In this document: piece by piece, positions 8,560 through 16,830 of the stretch
Layout of the letters: each line of letters begins with the position of its first letter
Position numbering within the stretch: the stretch's first letter is position 1
Assembly: GCA_942491385.1 (NCBI GenBank)
Contig: CALOAF010000007.1
Span: 62,001-126,000 of the forward strand
Source of the DNA: UBA6170 sp942491385
Lineage (GTDB): Bacteria; Chloroflexota; Anaerolineae; Anaerolineales; Anaerolineaceae
DNA length: 64,000 nucleotides
Reading direction: 5' to 3'
Program-made: the position numbers and the translations under genes
Notes under the pieces: model-generated
Told to the model about the DNA's origin: nothing
The model's database searches: none
Seen by the model: the letters and a program-made list of their open reading frames with translations, nothing else

Positions 8560-9231
8560 ATGGAAATGAGAGCTGTATTATTTGTAAATGGGGAATTTGA
8601 AAAGAATGATCGATTGATAAAGCAAATCAATCCTTCTGATTTACTCGTTGCAGTGGATGGAGGATTGCATCATGTGTTAAATGCCGGTTTTACGCCGCAC
8701 ATCATCATTGGCGATTTGGATTCAATTGATTTAATGGATCTGATGAACTTTGAAACCAATGGTGTGGACATTATTAGATTTCCGGTGCAGAAAGATGAGA
8801 CTGATTTAGAGCTTGCTGTTGAGCATGTATTGAACCTGGGATTTGAAGATGTTCTCGTTTTAGGAGCAACAGGCGGAAGAATTGATCATTTTTTGGGTAA
8901 TTTTCTGTTTTTTTCCAATCCAAAATATTTGAAATACAACATCAAAATTCTGACGAAAAACAGCGAGATATTCTATTGCAATTCCAGGCAGCGACTTGAA
9001 GGTGAAGTCGGGGATGGCGTCAGCTTAATCCCCATCAGCGAGGTTGTCAAAGGAATTAAAACAACAGGCTTGCTGTATCCTCTGAAGAATGAGGACCTGC
9101 TGCGGTGGAAGTCCCGAGGGATCAGTAATCAATTGCTGGATCAGCAAGCGCTGATTGAATTCGAATCAGGCGTCTTGTTATGTGTCCACCGGTTCAATTC
9201 ACAAAGTAAACCAGAACGAGGAGAAAAATGA
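8560..9231 (+). CDS. thiN: Thiamine pyrophosphokinase
   Basis: A 223-residue enzyme that transfers pyrophosphate from ATP to thiamine, giving TPP directly. Family motifs are visible: LLVAVDGGLHHVLNAG near residue 30, IIGDLDSID near 50 (metal-binding aspartates), and QKDETDLELAVEH near 82, followed by GATGGRIDHFLGN near 105. These form the nucleotide and thiamine pocket. The ATGs at 8560 and 8566 are both possible; AGGGTAAGG just upstream does not decide between them. It is the first gene behind the TPP riboswitch and overlaps thiB by four bases, so cytosolic thiamine phosphorylation is coupled to uptake. Confidence 0.95.
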   Translation: MEMRAVLFVNGEFEKNDRLIKQINPSDLLVAVDGGLHHVLNAGFTPHIIIGDLDSIDLMDLMNFETNGVDIIRFPVQKDETDLELAVEHVLNLGFEDVLVLGATGGRIDHFLGNFLFFSNPKYLKYNIKILTKNSEIFYCNSRQRLEGEVGDGVSLIPISEVVKGIKTTGLLYPLKNEDLLRWKSRGISNQLLDQQALIEFESGVLLCVHRFNSQSKPERGEK

Positions 9232-10301
9232 GAAATAGATTATTTCTGATATGTGGCTTGTTAATGGTTCTATTAAGTTCCTGTGTGGGCAAAAATGATT
9301 CACAAATCCCTTCTGGATCGGATACCCAAACACGCATATTGAACGTGATGACTCATGATTCCTTTGCTGTCAGTGAAAATTTAATTACGAAATTTGAGAA
9401 TGAAAATAATGTAAAAATAAATTTTTTATTATCTGGTGACACGGGAGCTGCGTTGAATCGGGCGATTTTAACAAAAGGTTCACCACAGGCGGATGTATTT
9501 TTTGGTGTGGATAACACTTTTTTGTCCAGAGCGCTGAAGGAAGGTATCTTTGAGTCTTATGATAGCCCCATGCTTGCCAACATAAAAGAATCCTTACGTC
9601 TGGATCCAGATAATTATGCTTTACCGGTAGATTTTGGGGATGTGTGTATTAATTATGATAAGACCTACTTTGATGAAAATCAGCTACGCCTTCCATCTTC
9701 TCTGGATGATTTGCTTATGCCTGAATATAAGGGATTGTTGGTGGTGGAAAATCCAGCCACCTCCTCCCCGGGACTGGCATTTGTGCTGGCTACCATCGCT
9801 GAATTTGGAGAACAAGGATACCTGGATTTTTGGTCAGGTCTGGTTGCGAATGATGTGGTCATTGTTAATAACTGGGAGACCGCATACTACAGTAATTTCA
9901 GTGCCTCCGCCGGTCAGGGCAATCAGCCCATGGTGGTTTCTTATGGATCCAGCCCTCCCGCGGAGGTTATTTTTTCAGACTCGCCTATGCAGGATTCTCC
10001 CACAGCATCGATTGTTGCCCCCAATACCTGTTTCCGCCAGATAGAGTTCGTTGGTATTTTAAAAGGCACCCAACAGCGTGAATTAGCCCAGAAATTTATT
10101 GATTTTCTCCTGGATGTACCCTTTCAGGAAGATTTGCCATTGCAGATGTTCGTTTTTCCTGCAAACCAAAATGCCAGGTTGCCGGTGCAATTTGAAAAAT
10201 TTGCCCAAATTCCAGACCATCCGGCTACATTGAGTCTGGATTTGATCGCTCAGAACCGCGAGAAATGGATTCAGGATTGGACGCTGACAGTATTGAGGTA
10301 A
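9228..10301 (+). CDS. thiB: Thiamine ABC transporter substrate-binding lipoprotein
   Basis: A 357-residue extracytoplasmic binding protein of the ThiB/iron-Fbp-like family. The N-terminus is a lipoprotein signal ending in LLSSC near residue 19, followed by a polar linker (GKNDSQIPSG). The mature part starts with the family pattern LNVMTHDSFAVSE and contains SPQADVFFGVDN, GDVCINYDK and VNNWETAYYSNF, all characteristic of thiamine-binding proteins. It captures thiamine at the outer face of the membrane and passes it to ThiP/ThiQ. It overlaps thiN (ATGA) and is followed after four bases by thiP. Assignment rests on motifs plus the TPP riboswitch. Confidence 0.92.
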   Translation: MRNRLFLICGLLMVLLSSCVGKNDSQIPSGSDTQTRILNVMTHDSFAVSENLITKFENENNVKINFLLSGDTGAALNRAILTKGSPQADVFFGVDNTFLSRALKEGIFESYDSPMLANIKESLRLDPDNYALPVDFGDVCINYDKTYFDENQLRLPSSLDDLLMPEYKGLLVVENPATSSPGLAFVLATIAEFGEQGYLDFWSGLVANDVVIVNNWETAYYSNFSASAGQGNQPMVVSYGSSPPAEVIFSDSPMQDSPTASIVAPNTCFRQIEFVGILKGTQQRELAQKFIDFLLDVPFQEDLPLQMFVFPANQNARLPVQFEKFAQIPDHPATLSLDLIAQNREKWIQDWTLTVLR

Positions 10302-10305
10302 CCAG

Positions 10306-11994
10306 TTGAAAGACAGATTAAGGTATCTTAAATTCATTCCACCAGTTTTGCTGTGGAGTTTACCATTTTTATTTCTGTTAGTATTTTATTTTCAACCATT
10401 GCTAGCAAATTTCAGAATGGCCTGGCAAGCAACGGCGGATGGACTCGCTTCCACCTCCTGGCAGGTCATTGCGCGACCACTTTTTTTTACAATCTGGCAG
10501 GCAATTCTATCCACTATCCTGACAATGGTTGTTGGATTTCCGGCAGCATATTTGATGGCCAAATATCGTTTTGTTGGAAAAACATTCATACGTTTGCTGA
10601 CGACTATACCTTTTATCATGCCGACAGTGGTCGTTGCTGCCGGATTTAATGCATTATTGGGACCAAAAGGGTGGCTTAATTTATTGTTGCAAACTATTTT
10701 TTCATTTGACCAACCACCTATTCAAATCATCAATACACTGGGAGCCATTTTATTAGCCCATGTTTTTTATAATTCCACTGTTTTTATTCGCATCGTTGGG
10801 GGAGCCTGGAGTCAGTTGGATCCAAAAATGGAATTTGCAGCTCGGACTTTGGGGGCTTCTCCCCTGCGAGTGTGGCAAAAAATCACAATACCCTTGTTGA
10901 AACCAGCTCTTTTATCGGCAATTTTGTTGGTTTTCTTATTCAATTTCACCAGTTTTGCTGTCATTCTATTATTAGGAGGTCCTAAGTTTTCTACTTTGGA
11001 AGTGGAAATCTATATTCAGGCATTGCATATGCTCAATCTACCCATCGCCGGGTTACTATCTGCCATTCAATTAATCTTTACTCTGGTGTTGACAATCTTG
11101 TACACAAGATTAATTAATTCAAAATCAGTAGCGCTGACGCCCAGAGATCCTGAAGAAGTGGCTAAACCGATCGTTGGGTGGAAACAGCGAATCTTTTTGA
11201 TCGGTACCATGTCGTACCTGATTATATTGTTTGTGCTACCGCTGCTCTCTTTGGTAATGCGTTCGTTTTTTTTAACGGATTCCAATAGAATATCTGGTCA
11301 GCAGTTTTCACTGGTTTATTATCAGGAATTGTTTTTGAATCGGCGTGAATCGCTATTTTATGTGCCTCCTATTGATGCAATCGTTAATTCCCTATACTTT
11401 GGGCTTGTAACCGTCGGAATCGCCTTATTCTTGGGTTTTTTAGCTGCGCGGGTAATCTCATCCCGCTCCTTCTGGGGGAAACTTCTTGATCCGATCCTGA
11501 TGTTACCATTAGGAACTTCAGCTGTCACTTTAGGTTTGGGCTTCATATTGGTCTTTAATCGTCCCCCTATCGATGTCCGATCTTTTCCTTTATTAATTCC
11601 AATCGCCCATTCTCTGGTTGCCATGCCTTTCGTGGTTCGGATCTTACAACCTGTCATGACTTCCATCCCGCATGAATTGAAATATTCCGCCATGGTATTG
11701 GGTGCTTCGCCCTGGAGGACATTCTGGCAGGTGGAATTCCCTATCTTATTTCGCGCAGGGATATCAGCAGCTCTGTTTGCTTTCACAATTTCCCTGGGTG
11801 AATTTGGCGCAACTACATTTCTAGCGCGGCCAGAACAGCCAACCATTCCAATTGCCATTTTCCGTTATCTATCACAGCCTGGTGGACTCAACTACGGACA
11901 GGCGATGGCGATGGCCACCATTTTGATGGTTATCTGTTCTCTGTCAATTCTACTAATTGAACGCTTAAAATTACCGAATATTAAAGAGTTTTAG
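10306..11994 (+). CDS. thiP: Thiamine ABC transporter permease
   Basis: A 562-residue integral membrane protein made of two fused permease halves of about six helices each, as in ThiP and FbpB. Each half has an EAA-type loop that contacts the ATPase: FAARTLGASPLRVWQKI near residue 180 and YSAMVLGASPWRTFWQV near 460. A soluble linker around residues 270-290 separates the halves. The start is a TTG at 10306 preceded by GAGG at 10295-10298; no ATG gives a complete first helix. It lies between thiB and thiQ in the riboswitch operon. Confidence 0.93.
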   Translation: MKDRLRYLKFIPPVLLWSLPFLFLLVFYFQPLLANFRMAWQATADGLASTSWQVIARPLFFTIWQAILSTILTMVVGFPAAYLMAKYRFVGKTFIRLLTTIPFIMPTVVVAAGFNALLGPKGWLNLLLQTIFSFDQPPIQIINTLGAILLAHVFYNSTVFIRIVGGAWSQLDPKMEFAARTLGASPLRVWQKITIPLLKPALLSAILLVFLFNFTSFAVILLLGGPKFSTLEVEIYIQALHMLNLPIAGLLSAIQLIFTLVLTILYTRLINSKSVALTPRDPEEVAKPIVGWKQRIFLIGTMSYLIILFVLPLLSLVMRSFFLTDSNRISGQQFSLVYYQELFLNRRESLFYVPPIDAIVNSLYFGLVTVGIALFLGFLAARVISSRSFWGKLLDPILMLPLGTSAVTLGLGFILVFNRPPIDVRSFPLLIPIAHSLVAMPFVVRILQPVMTSIPHELKYSAMVLGASPWRTFWQVEFPILFRAGISAALFAFTISLGEFGATTFLARPEQPTIPIAIFRYLSQPGGLNYGQAMAMATILMVICSLSILLIERLKLPNIKEF

Positions 11995-12001
11995 AAATGA
12001 G

Positions 12002-13051
12002 ATGAACATGTTATCTGTGAAAAACCTTTACAAAGAATATGAAAATCAGCCGTTATTGCAGGGGGTGAGTTTTGATGTTAAACAAGGTGAAACGGTTTGC
12101 CTTTTGGGAAGGTCTGGTAGTGGAAAGAGTACCATCTTAAGAATCATTGCTGGAATTGAAGCGCCTGAATCCGGTGAAGTTTATTGGGATGATCTAAATT
12201 TGATGAATACCCCTGTGCATAAACGTAATTTTGGTTTTATGTTTCAGGATTATGCTTTATTTCCCCATAAGGACGTTTTTGAGAATGTGGCGTTTGGCTT
12301 GAAAATGAAAAATTTGCCTGCCGATTTAATTCAAGAGAAAGTAAATTCTGTGCTTTCAAAAGTAAAAATGGAGAAATTCAATCATCGTCAGGTTGCCGAT
12401 CTTTCTGGAGGGGAACAACAAAGGGTTGCCCTGGCCCGCGCGCTTGCTCCAGAACCACGATTATTAATGCTGGATGAGCCGTTGGGTGCTCTGGATCGGA
12501 ATTTACGCGAACAACTGATGGGTGAATTGAGAATGCTCCTGCATGAAACCGAAATTCCTGCGATTTATGTTACTCATGATCAGGAAGAGGCATTTACGAT
12601 TGGAGATCGAATGGTTTTACTTAACCAGGGGCACATCATTCAAGATGCCCCCCCGGAGATTGTGTATCATCATCCTAAAAATACCTGGGTTGCGAATTTC
12701 ATCGGTTTATCCAATTTGCTGGATGGCACAATCCAATCCATTGACCCATTGGTGGTCCGGTCACTTATCGGGGATTTTTCAGTTTGGGCGGGCTTGCCGG
12801 AGGATAAACAAATCGGTGACCCTGTTGTGCTATTGTTTAGACCCGATGCCATTATTTTGGATGACCAGAAAACTAATCGATTAGAAGGGCAAATTGTGGA
12901 TGATGTCTTTTTGGGAAATCAATGGCGGGCAAAAATCCGGGTCAAGCAAATGGAGTTTTCCTTCCTGGTTGAACATCCAATTACTGTTGGATCGAAAGTT
13001 GTTTTTTCAATAGATCCGGCCCAGATCACTCTTTTACAGGATCAGAAATGA
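12002..13051 (+). CDS. thiQ: Thiamine ABC transporter ATP-binding protein
   Basis: A 349-residue ABC ATPase energising ThiP. Walker A is GRSGSGKST near residue 37, the Q-loop is in MFQDYALFPH, the signature is LSGGEQQRVALARAL near 135, Walker B is LLMLDEPLGALD and the switch His is in YVTHDQEEA. A C-terminal ~110-residue extension looks like a TOBE regulatory domain, making it longer than classical ThiQ and more like the FbpC/PotA class. It begins seven bases after thiP and its stop overlaps the DUF402 gene. The substrate is taken from operon context; the ATPase alone would not show it. Confidence 0.9.
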   Translation: MNMLSVKNLYKEYENQPLLQGVSFDVKQGETVCLLGRSGSGKSTILRIIAGIEAPESGEVYWDDLNLMNTPVHKRNFGFMFQDYALFPHKDVFENVAFGLKMKNLPADLIQEKVNSVLSKVKMEKFNHRQVADLSGGEQQRVALARALAPEPRLLMLDEPLGALDRNLREQLMGELRMLLHETEIPAIYVTHDQEEAFTIGDRMVLLNQGHIIQDAPPEIVYHHPKNTWVANFIGLSNLLDGTIQSIDPLVVRSLIGDFSVWAGLPEDKQIGDPVVLLFRPDAIILDDQKTNRLEGQIVDDVFLGNQWRAKIRVKQMEFSFLVEHPITVGSKVVFSIDPAQITLLQDQK

Positions 13052-13518
13052 AAATCACGGTAATCAAACTTAATGTGAAGGGGGTTGAAACCTGGCGATA
13101 TGAAGCGAGAGTGCTATTGAAAGAATCAAATTTCGTTTTGTTAGCGGCACTGTTTAATCGAGATGATACGATGCTGGGCGAGATTTTGATCAGGCGTAAT
13201 GATCGATTTCTGGAATATTTTTTCAGCGACCGCTGGTATAACATTTTTGAAATTAGAGATCAAAAAGATGACACATTGAAAGGCTGGTACTGTGATATTT
13301 GTGAACCGGCACTCATCAGCGAAAATCTGATCTCTTACAGAGATCTCTCACTGGATTTGTGGGTTAATCCGGATGGAAAAATGGTTGTTTTTGATGAAGA
13401 CGAGTTTAATCAAATGGTTCTGAACGATAATTTGCGACAAAAAGCGCTGGAGAGCTTACTAAATTTGAAAGAAAATTTTTTTGAAATTGTTAATGAATTA
13501 CCTAAGGGTCAAGGGTAA
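13048..13518 (+). CDS. DUF402 (FomD-like) protein in the thiamine operon
   Basis: A 156-residue protein of the DUF402/FomD-like family. It shows the conserved pattern of an N-terminal beta-barrel half (LIRRNDRFLEYFFSDRWYNIFEI), then GWYCDICEP, and the acidic motif DLSLDLWVNPDGKMVVFDEDEF that carries divalent metal-binding aspartates in relatives. FomD hydrolyses a CMP-phosphonate in fosfomycin biosynthesis, and other relatives act on nucleoside di- and triphosphates. The four-base overlap with thiQ puts it under TPP riboswitch control, so a phosphoanhydride hydrolase role near thiamine metabolism is possible but only inferred. The 3' end overlaps the convergent lipoprotein gene by 17 bp. Confidence 0.82.
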   Translation: MKITVIKLNVKGVETWRYEARVLLKESNFVLLAALFNRDDTMLGEILIRRNDRFLEYFFSDRWYNIFEIRDQKDDTLKGWYCDICEPALISENLISYRDLSLDLWVNPDGKMVVFDEDEFNQMVLNDNLRQKALESLLNLKENFFEIVNELPKGQG

Positions 13519-14599
13519 CTTCGAAACTAAATAAATACAAAGTTCCTGGCAAGCGTGAATCACTTTCTTGTCGTACGGCGATGCGAACATTTGTGCTTTC
13601 CTCAACAGAATATGGGATGAAGACTTTGAAGGGGATATGACTTAATACCTGATTCGGTGCTTCCACCTCGATTTGTGCATCTCCAACAATATTACCATCT
13701 GGATCAATGCATTCGATAATGATTGGGTTAGTGCTGAGAATTCGAGCCAGTCCCTCGACGACGATAACCCCACCTTGAATCGTATCTTCTGGATCTGGTT
13801 CGCGTATGATGTATGGTTCGGTTAAGTCTTTTGGAGGGGTTATCTTGTTGCTGCCAAGCTGCAATAAGATCAGATCTACCGAGGTTAAGGCAATTGTACG
13901 GTTATAGCGATCTTTTGTGTAAATCGATAAACGTCCATATTCAGATACTTTTTTCAATTCAAAATTAACTTCTGGGGCAATTCCAAATCGTCTTCCCATG
14001 TAGCCTTGATAATTAATATTCTCTTTTGTTATAGTACTTCCATCTTCTCCGATTAATTCGACGATGATTAAACCATCCTCTCCCGGGCTTACAATTGCTT
14101 CCGGACGAATGGGTGAGGTGACAAAGGAAAAAGGACCAATATTGTTGATTCGGAAAAAAGCCAATGGTGGTGTGGGGGTTTCTGTGAGTGTCGGTGTCCG
14201 TGATGGTCTTAATGTGCGCGTGGGATAAGGAGTTCGGGTAGGAATTCTTGTGCGCGTAGGTGTCAAAGTAAAGGTGGATGTCACAGTAGCAGTGGCTGAG
14301 AGATCCGGAGTAAAGGAGCGGGTTGGTTTACGCGTCGCTGTAGGTGGTTTTGTCTCAGAGGGGGCAATTGTTTCTGTTGGTGATTCTGAAGGAACCACTA
14401 AGGGGGTATTTGATAATGTAGCTGATGGAGTTGCTGAGTTGAAGGCTGTAGGGGTAGTAGAAGGAATGGGAATTTCCTGCATTGTCGTCAGGCTGGTGCA
14501 AGCTGAAATCGAACACACTAGCAATACCAAACTTATCCATAAAATAATTCCTCTGGATTGGCTTTGCCTACAGAAAATCTTCTCTTTGCTTGACATCAT
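13502..14599 (-). CDS. Putative lipoprotein with Pro/Thr/Ser-rich linker
   Basis: A 365-residue exported protein of unknown function. The N-terminus has a basic segment, a hydrophobic core (ILWISLVLLVCSIS) and a lipobox ISAC near residue 34, so it should be a surface lipoprotein. Residues ~40-145 are a low-complexity linker of Thr, Pro, Ser and Arg (TPTRTRIPTRTPYPTRT type), a common spacer in Chloroflexota exported proteins. The C-terminal ~210 residues look like one or two beta-sandwich units with no catalytic motif seen. Its start overlaps the end of the flavin oxidoreductase gene by four bases, suggesting co-transcription; the tail overlaps the DUF402 gene on the other strand. Confidence 0.78.
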   Translation of the reverse strand: MMSSKEKIFCRQSQSRGIILWISLVLLVCSISACTSLTTMQEIPIPSTTPTAFNSATPSATLSNTPLVVPSESPTETIAPSETKPPTATRKPTRSFTPDLSATATVTSTFTLTPTRTRIPTRTPYPTRTLRPSRTPTLTETPTPPLAFFRINNIGPFSFVTSPIRPEAIVSPGEDGLIIVELIGEDGSTITKENINYQGYMGRRFGIAPEVNFELKKVSEYGRLSIYTKDRYNRTIALTSVDLILLQLGSNKITPPKDLTEPYIIREPDPEDTIQGGVIVVEGLARILSTNPIIIECIDPDGNIVGDAQIEVEAPNQVLSHIPFKVFIPYSVEESTNVRIAVRQESDSRLPGTLYLFSFEVTLDP

Positions 14600-15474
14600 A
14601 ATTCTGTAATCGACGGTGCAATTTCATTCATAAATTGTGTGTATGCTCGTTCTCGCTCAGATTGAGAATTAACTCTGAAATGTAGAATTGCGTAATTCAT
14701 ACCAGCATTCTGGTAATCTTTGATTTGTTGAATAATTTGCGTATGACTTCCCGAAACAATACCTGGCTGATCCGGCTCAGGATAAGTTCCTAGATGAATT
14801 CCCAGGCGCAAAGCGATCGAAAAAGGACGAAGTTGAGTAATTGATTGTACATCCTGCAGCGTTTCTTTTAGAAGAAATACAGATCTACCATTCGGATGCC
14901 AGCCATCACCCAACCCAATGGCACGCTTTAAGGCAATTTTCGAATCACCAGCGATCCAAAATGGTGGTCCCCCTGGCTGAACAGGAGTAGGGGAGAAAAC
15001 CATATCATCAAAATGATAAAATTCACCATGAAAACTCACATTTTGTTGACCACGCCAACAGGTTCTTAAGATTTTAATGGCTTCATTCATTCTCTTCCCA
15101 CGGTTATGAAAGTCATACCCAAGATTATCATATTCACCTTTGGACCAACCAATACCGGCACTGACTATCAATCGGCCACCTGAAAGATTATCCAGTGTTG
15201 CCAATGACTTCGCTACCTCGACCGGATTGCGTTGTGGTAAAACCAGAGTTGATAATCCCAGTTTTATTGTTCTGGTACTGGCAGCCAAGAATGACATGGT
15301 CGTTAAGGATTCGTATATATGACCGAATACACTTGCATCTGCTTCTGGCAAGGCAAGATGGTCAGTCAACCAGACTGAATCAAAGCCATTCTTTTCAGCT
15401 GCGATGGCTGAATCGATAATAGAATAGCGTGTTGCCTGCGGACCGTAATTTGGAAGAACTATACCAAATTTCAT
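14596..15474 (-). CDS. LLM-class flavin (F420 or FMN) oxidoreductase
   Basis: A 292-residue luciferase-like monooxygenase-fold protein. The TIM-barrel start MKFGIVLPNYGPQATR, the motif GFDSVWLTDHLALP near residue 30, LGLSTLVLPQRNP near 72, and LSGGRLIVSAGIGWSKGEYDNLG near 97 are typical of the F420-dependent TIGR03619-type group. FMN-dependent relatives cannot be excluded. Such enzymes oxidise alcohols, aldehydes or xenobiotics; no substrate can be read here. It begins eight bases after a receiver protein gene on the same strand and overlaps the downstream lipoprotein gene. No clear ribosome site precedes the ATG. Confidence 0.88.
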   Translation of the reverse strand: MKFGIVLPNYGPQATRYSIIDSAIAAEKNGFDSVWLTDHLALPEADASVFGHIYESLTTMSFLAASTRTIKLGLSTLVLPQRNPVEVAKSLATLDNLSGGRLIVSAGIGWSKGEYDNLGYDFHNRGKRMNEAIKILRTCWRGQQNVSFHGEFYHFDDMVFSPTPVQPGGPPFWIAGDSKIALKRAIGLGDGWHPNGRSVFLLKETLQDVQSITQLRPFSIALRLGIHLGTYPEPDQPGIVSGSHTQIIQQIKDYQNAGMNYAILHFRVNSQSERERAYTQFMNEIAPSITEL

Positions 15475-15482
15475 GTCAAATA

Positions 15483-15845
15483 TTATATATTAAATTTAGC
15501 TATGACAGTCTCAAGATCTCTGATCGTTAACGGTTTTGGAAGGAATCCATTTGCGCCGACTGCAATTGCTTTTTGTGTTTCAAAATCAGGTTCACTGGCA
15601 GAGAGAATGATAATTATTGAATTCATCGTTAGATTGTTATTGCGCATCTCAGCCACCACATCAAATCCATTCATTTCCTGCATATTGATATCGATCATGA
15701 TGAGATCTGGTAAGGATTCGATCGCCATACGCATCCCATCTTTAGCAGCAGGGCATAAGACTGGTTGATGTCCTAAAATGAGAGCTATTTGCTCCATTAA
15801 GGACAAGGTGTGTGTATCGTCGTCAATAAATAATATCTTTGCCAT
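15483..15845 (-). CDS. Single-domain response regulator (CheY-like receiver)
   Basis: A 120-residue receiver. Visible are the acidic residues FIDDDTH, the phosphoacceptor Asp in LIMIDINMQ, the Ser in IIILSASEP and the Lys in FLPKPL. No output domain is present and no kinase is adjacent, so its partner is unknown. Eight bases separate its end from the flavin oxidoreductase gene. The start lacks an evident ribosome site and follows a small upstream frame by eight bases, which may indicate translational coupling. Confidence 0.88.
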   Translation of the reverse strand: MAKILFIDDDTHTLSLMEQIALILGHQPVLCPAAKDGMRMAIESLPDLIMIDINMQEMNGFDVVAEMRNNNLTMNSIIIILSASEPDFETQKAIAVGANGFLPKPLTIRDLETVIAKFNI

Positions 15846-15853
15846 AGCGTTGG

Positions 15854-16057
15854 CTATTTGAGCTTAAGCCTTCCCCTTATTTTTGGTGGTAATCTTTTGA
15901 TCCAGCTACCAGGTGATTTTATTAAATCCCCAATCTTTATTCTTTCATCAATGTTACCATGATTCAGGGCATTTGCCTCATTTTTTGGGGGGGTATTTTT
16001 TTGATCCTGATCCCTTGTAATTTCCAAATTTCTGATCATATCATACTTCATTTCCAT
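15854..16057 (-). CDS. Possible small basic protein upstream of the receiver gene
   Basis: A 67-codon frame ending eight bases before the receiver start. The product is hydrophilic with a strongly basic C-terminus (WIKRLPPKIRGRLKLK). It resembles no family I recognise, and no ribosome site is visible. The position suggests a leader or coupling peptide, but it could equally be a chance frame or the remnant of a longer gene. Confidence 0.25.
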   Translation of the reverse strand: MEMKYDMIRNLEITRDQDQKNTPPKNEANALNHGNIDERIKIGDLIKSPGSWIKRLPPKIRGRLKLK

Positions 16058-16209
16058 TAACGTAGTTGTTGCAAATTTGCCGCCAACTTTCCTCTATTGG
16101 ATAATTATTCTACTTTAATAATAACCAGAAAAAAATTTTTGAAATATACAATCACCTTTCAAATTATTCTACAGTTCCCCAATTGATAGCTATTTGTTAG
16201 AATTATCCT

Positions 16210-16830
16210 ATGCCAGACCAATTGTCTATTTCTCCCCGTATGTTTATACGTGAAACATTGCAACGCTGTAAACTGCATGAGTGTCATGGAGCTTGTTGTT
16301 CATTCGGTGTTTGGGTCGATCTGCGAGAAGAAGAGATTATCCATGAATACGGGGAATTAATTCAATCCTGCATGGATACATCAGAATACGAACAGGAGGA
16401 TTGGTTTCTTGGTGAAATTGAAAATGACTCTTACACAATCAGTGGCAAGGTTATTCATACCAGACTTGTCGACAGAACCATGCCTTTCGAGAGAAAAACC
16501 TGTATATTTTTGAGAACTGACCATAAATGTGCTTTGCAGGTTGCTTCTGAGAAATTGGGAAAACATCCCTGGTTCCTAAAACCTTTTTATTGTGTTTTAC
16601 ATCCTTTAGATTTGAATGAAAATGAACAGATCACATTGGATCAGACAAAAATATTATTGGAAGAGGAAAAAAGTTGTCTGCGATATTCTGAAAAATTACA
16701 TGCCCCCATTGAGATCTTTGAGGAAGAATTGAGATACTTGTTAGGTGGTCAAAAGTTTCAGGAAGGTTTGACTGCCGCTAAAACCATTTGGAAATCAAAA
16801 ACCGAACAGGAAAAAGAAACCCGTATATAG
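16210..16830 (+). CDS. Cysteine-cluster protein (YkgJ/DUF3109-like)
   Basis: A 206-residue protein with a cysteine-rich metal-binding pattern: CKLHECHGACC near residues 18-28, a lone Cys in TCIFLRTDHKC near 98-107, FYCVLHP near 137 and SCLRY near 166. The arrangement resembles the YkgJ/DUF3109 group proposed to bind Zn or Fe-S. The biochemical role is unknown. It is a single-gene unit: 152 bp upstream are non-coding, and its last 36 bp overlap the convergent transporter gene. Confidence 0.75.
   Translation: MPDQLSISPRMFIRETLQRCKLHECHGACCSFGVWVDLREEEIIHEYGELIQSCMDTSEYEQEDWFLGEIENDSYTISGKVIHTRLVDRTMPFERKTCIFLRTDHKCALQVASEKLGKHPWFLKPFYCVLHPLDLNENEQITLDQTKILLEEEKSCLRYSEKLHAPIEIFEEELRYLLGGQKFQEGLTAAKTIWKSKTEQEKETRI

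Noticed and set aside
14250..14609. 119-codon plus-strand frame rich in Val and Gly
   Set aside because: It is the antisense shadow of the Pro/Thr-rich linker of the minus-strand lipoprotein.
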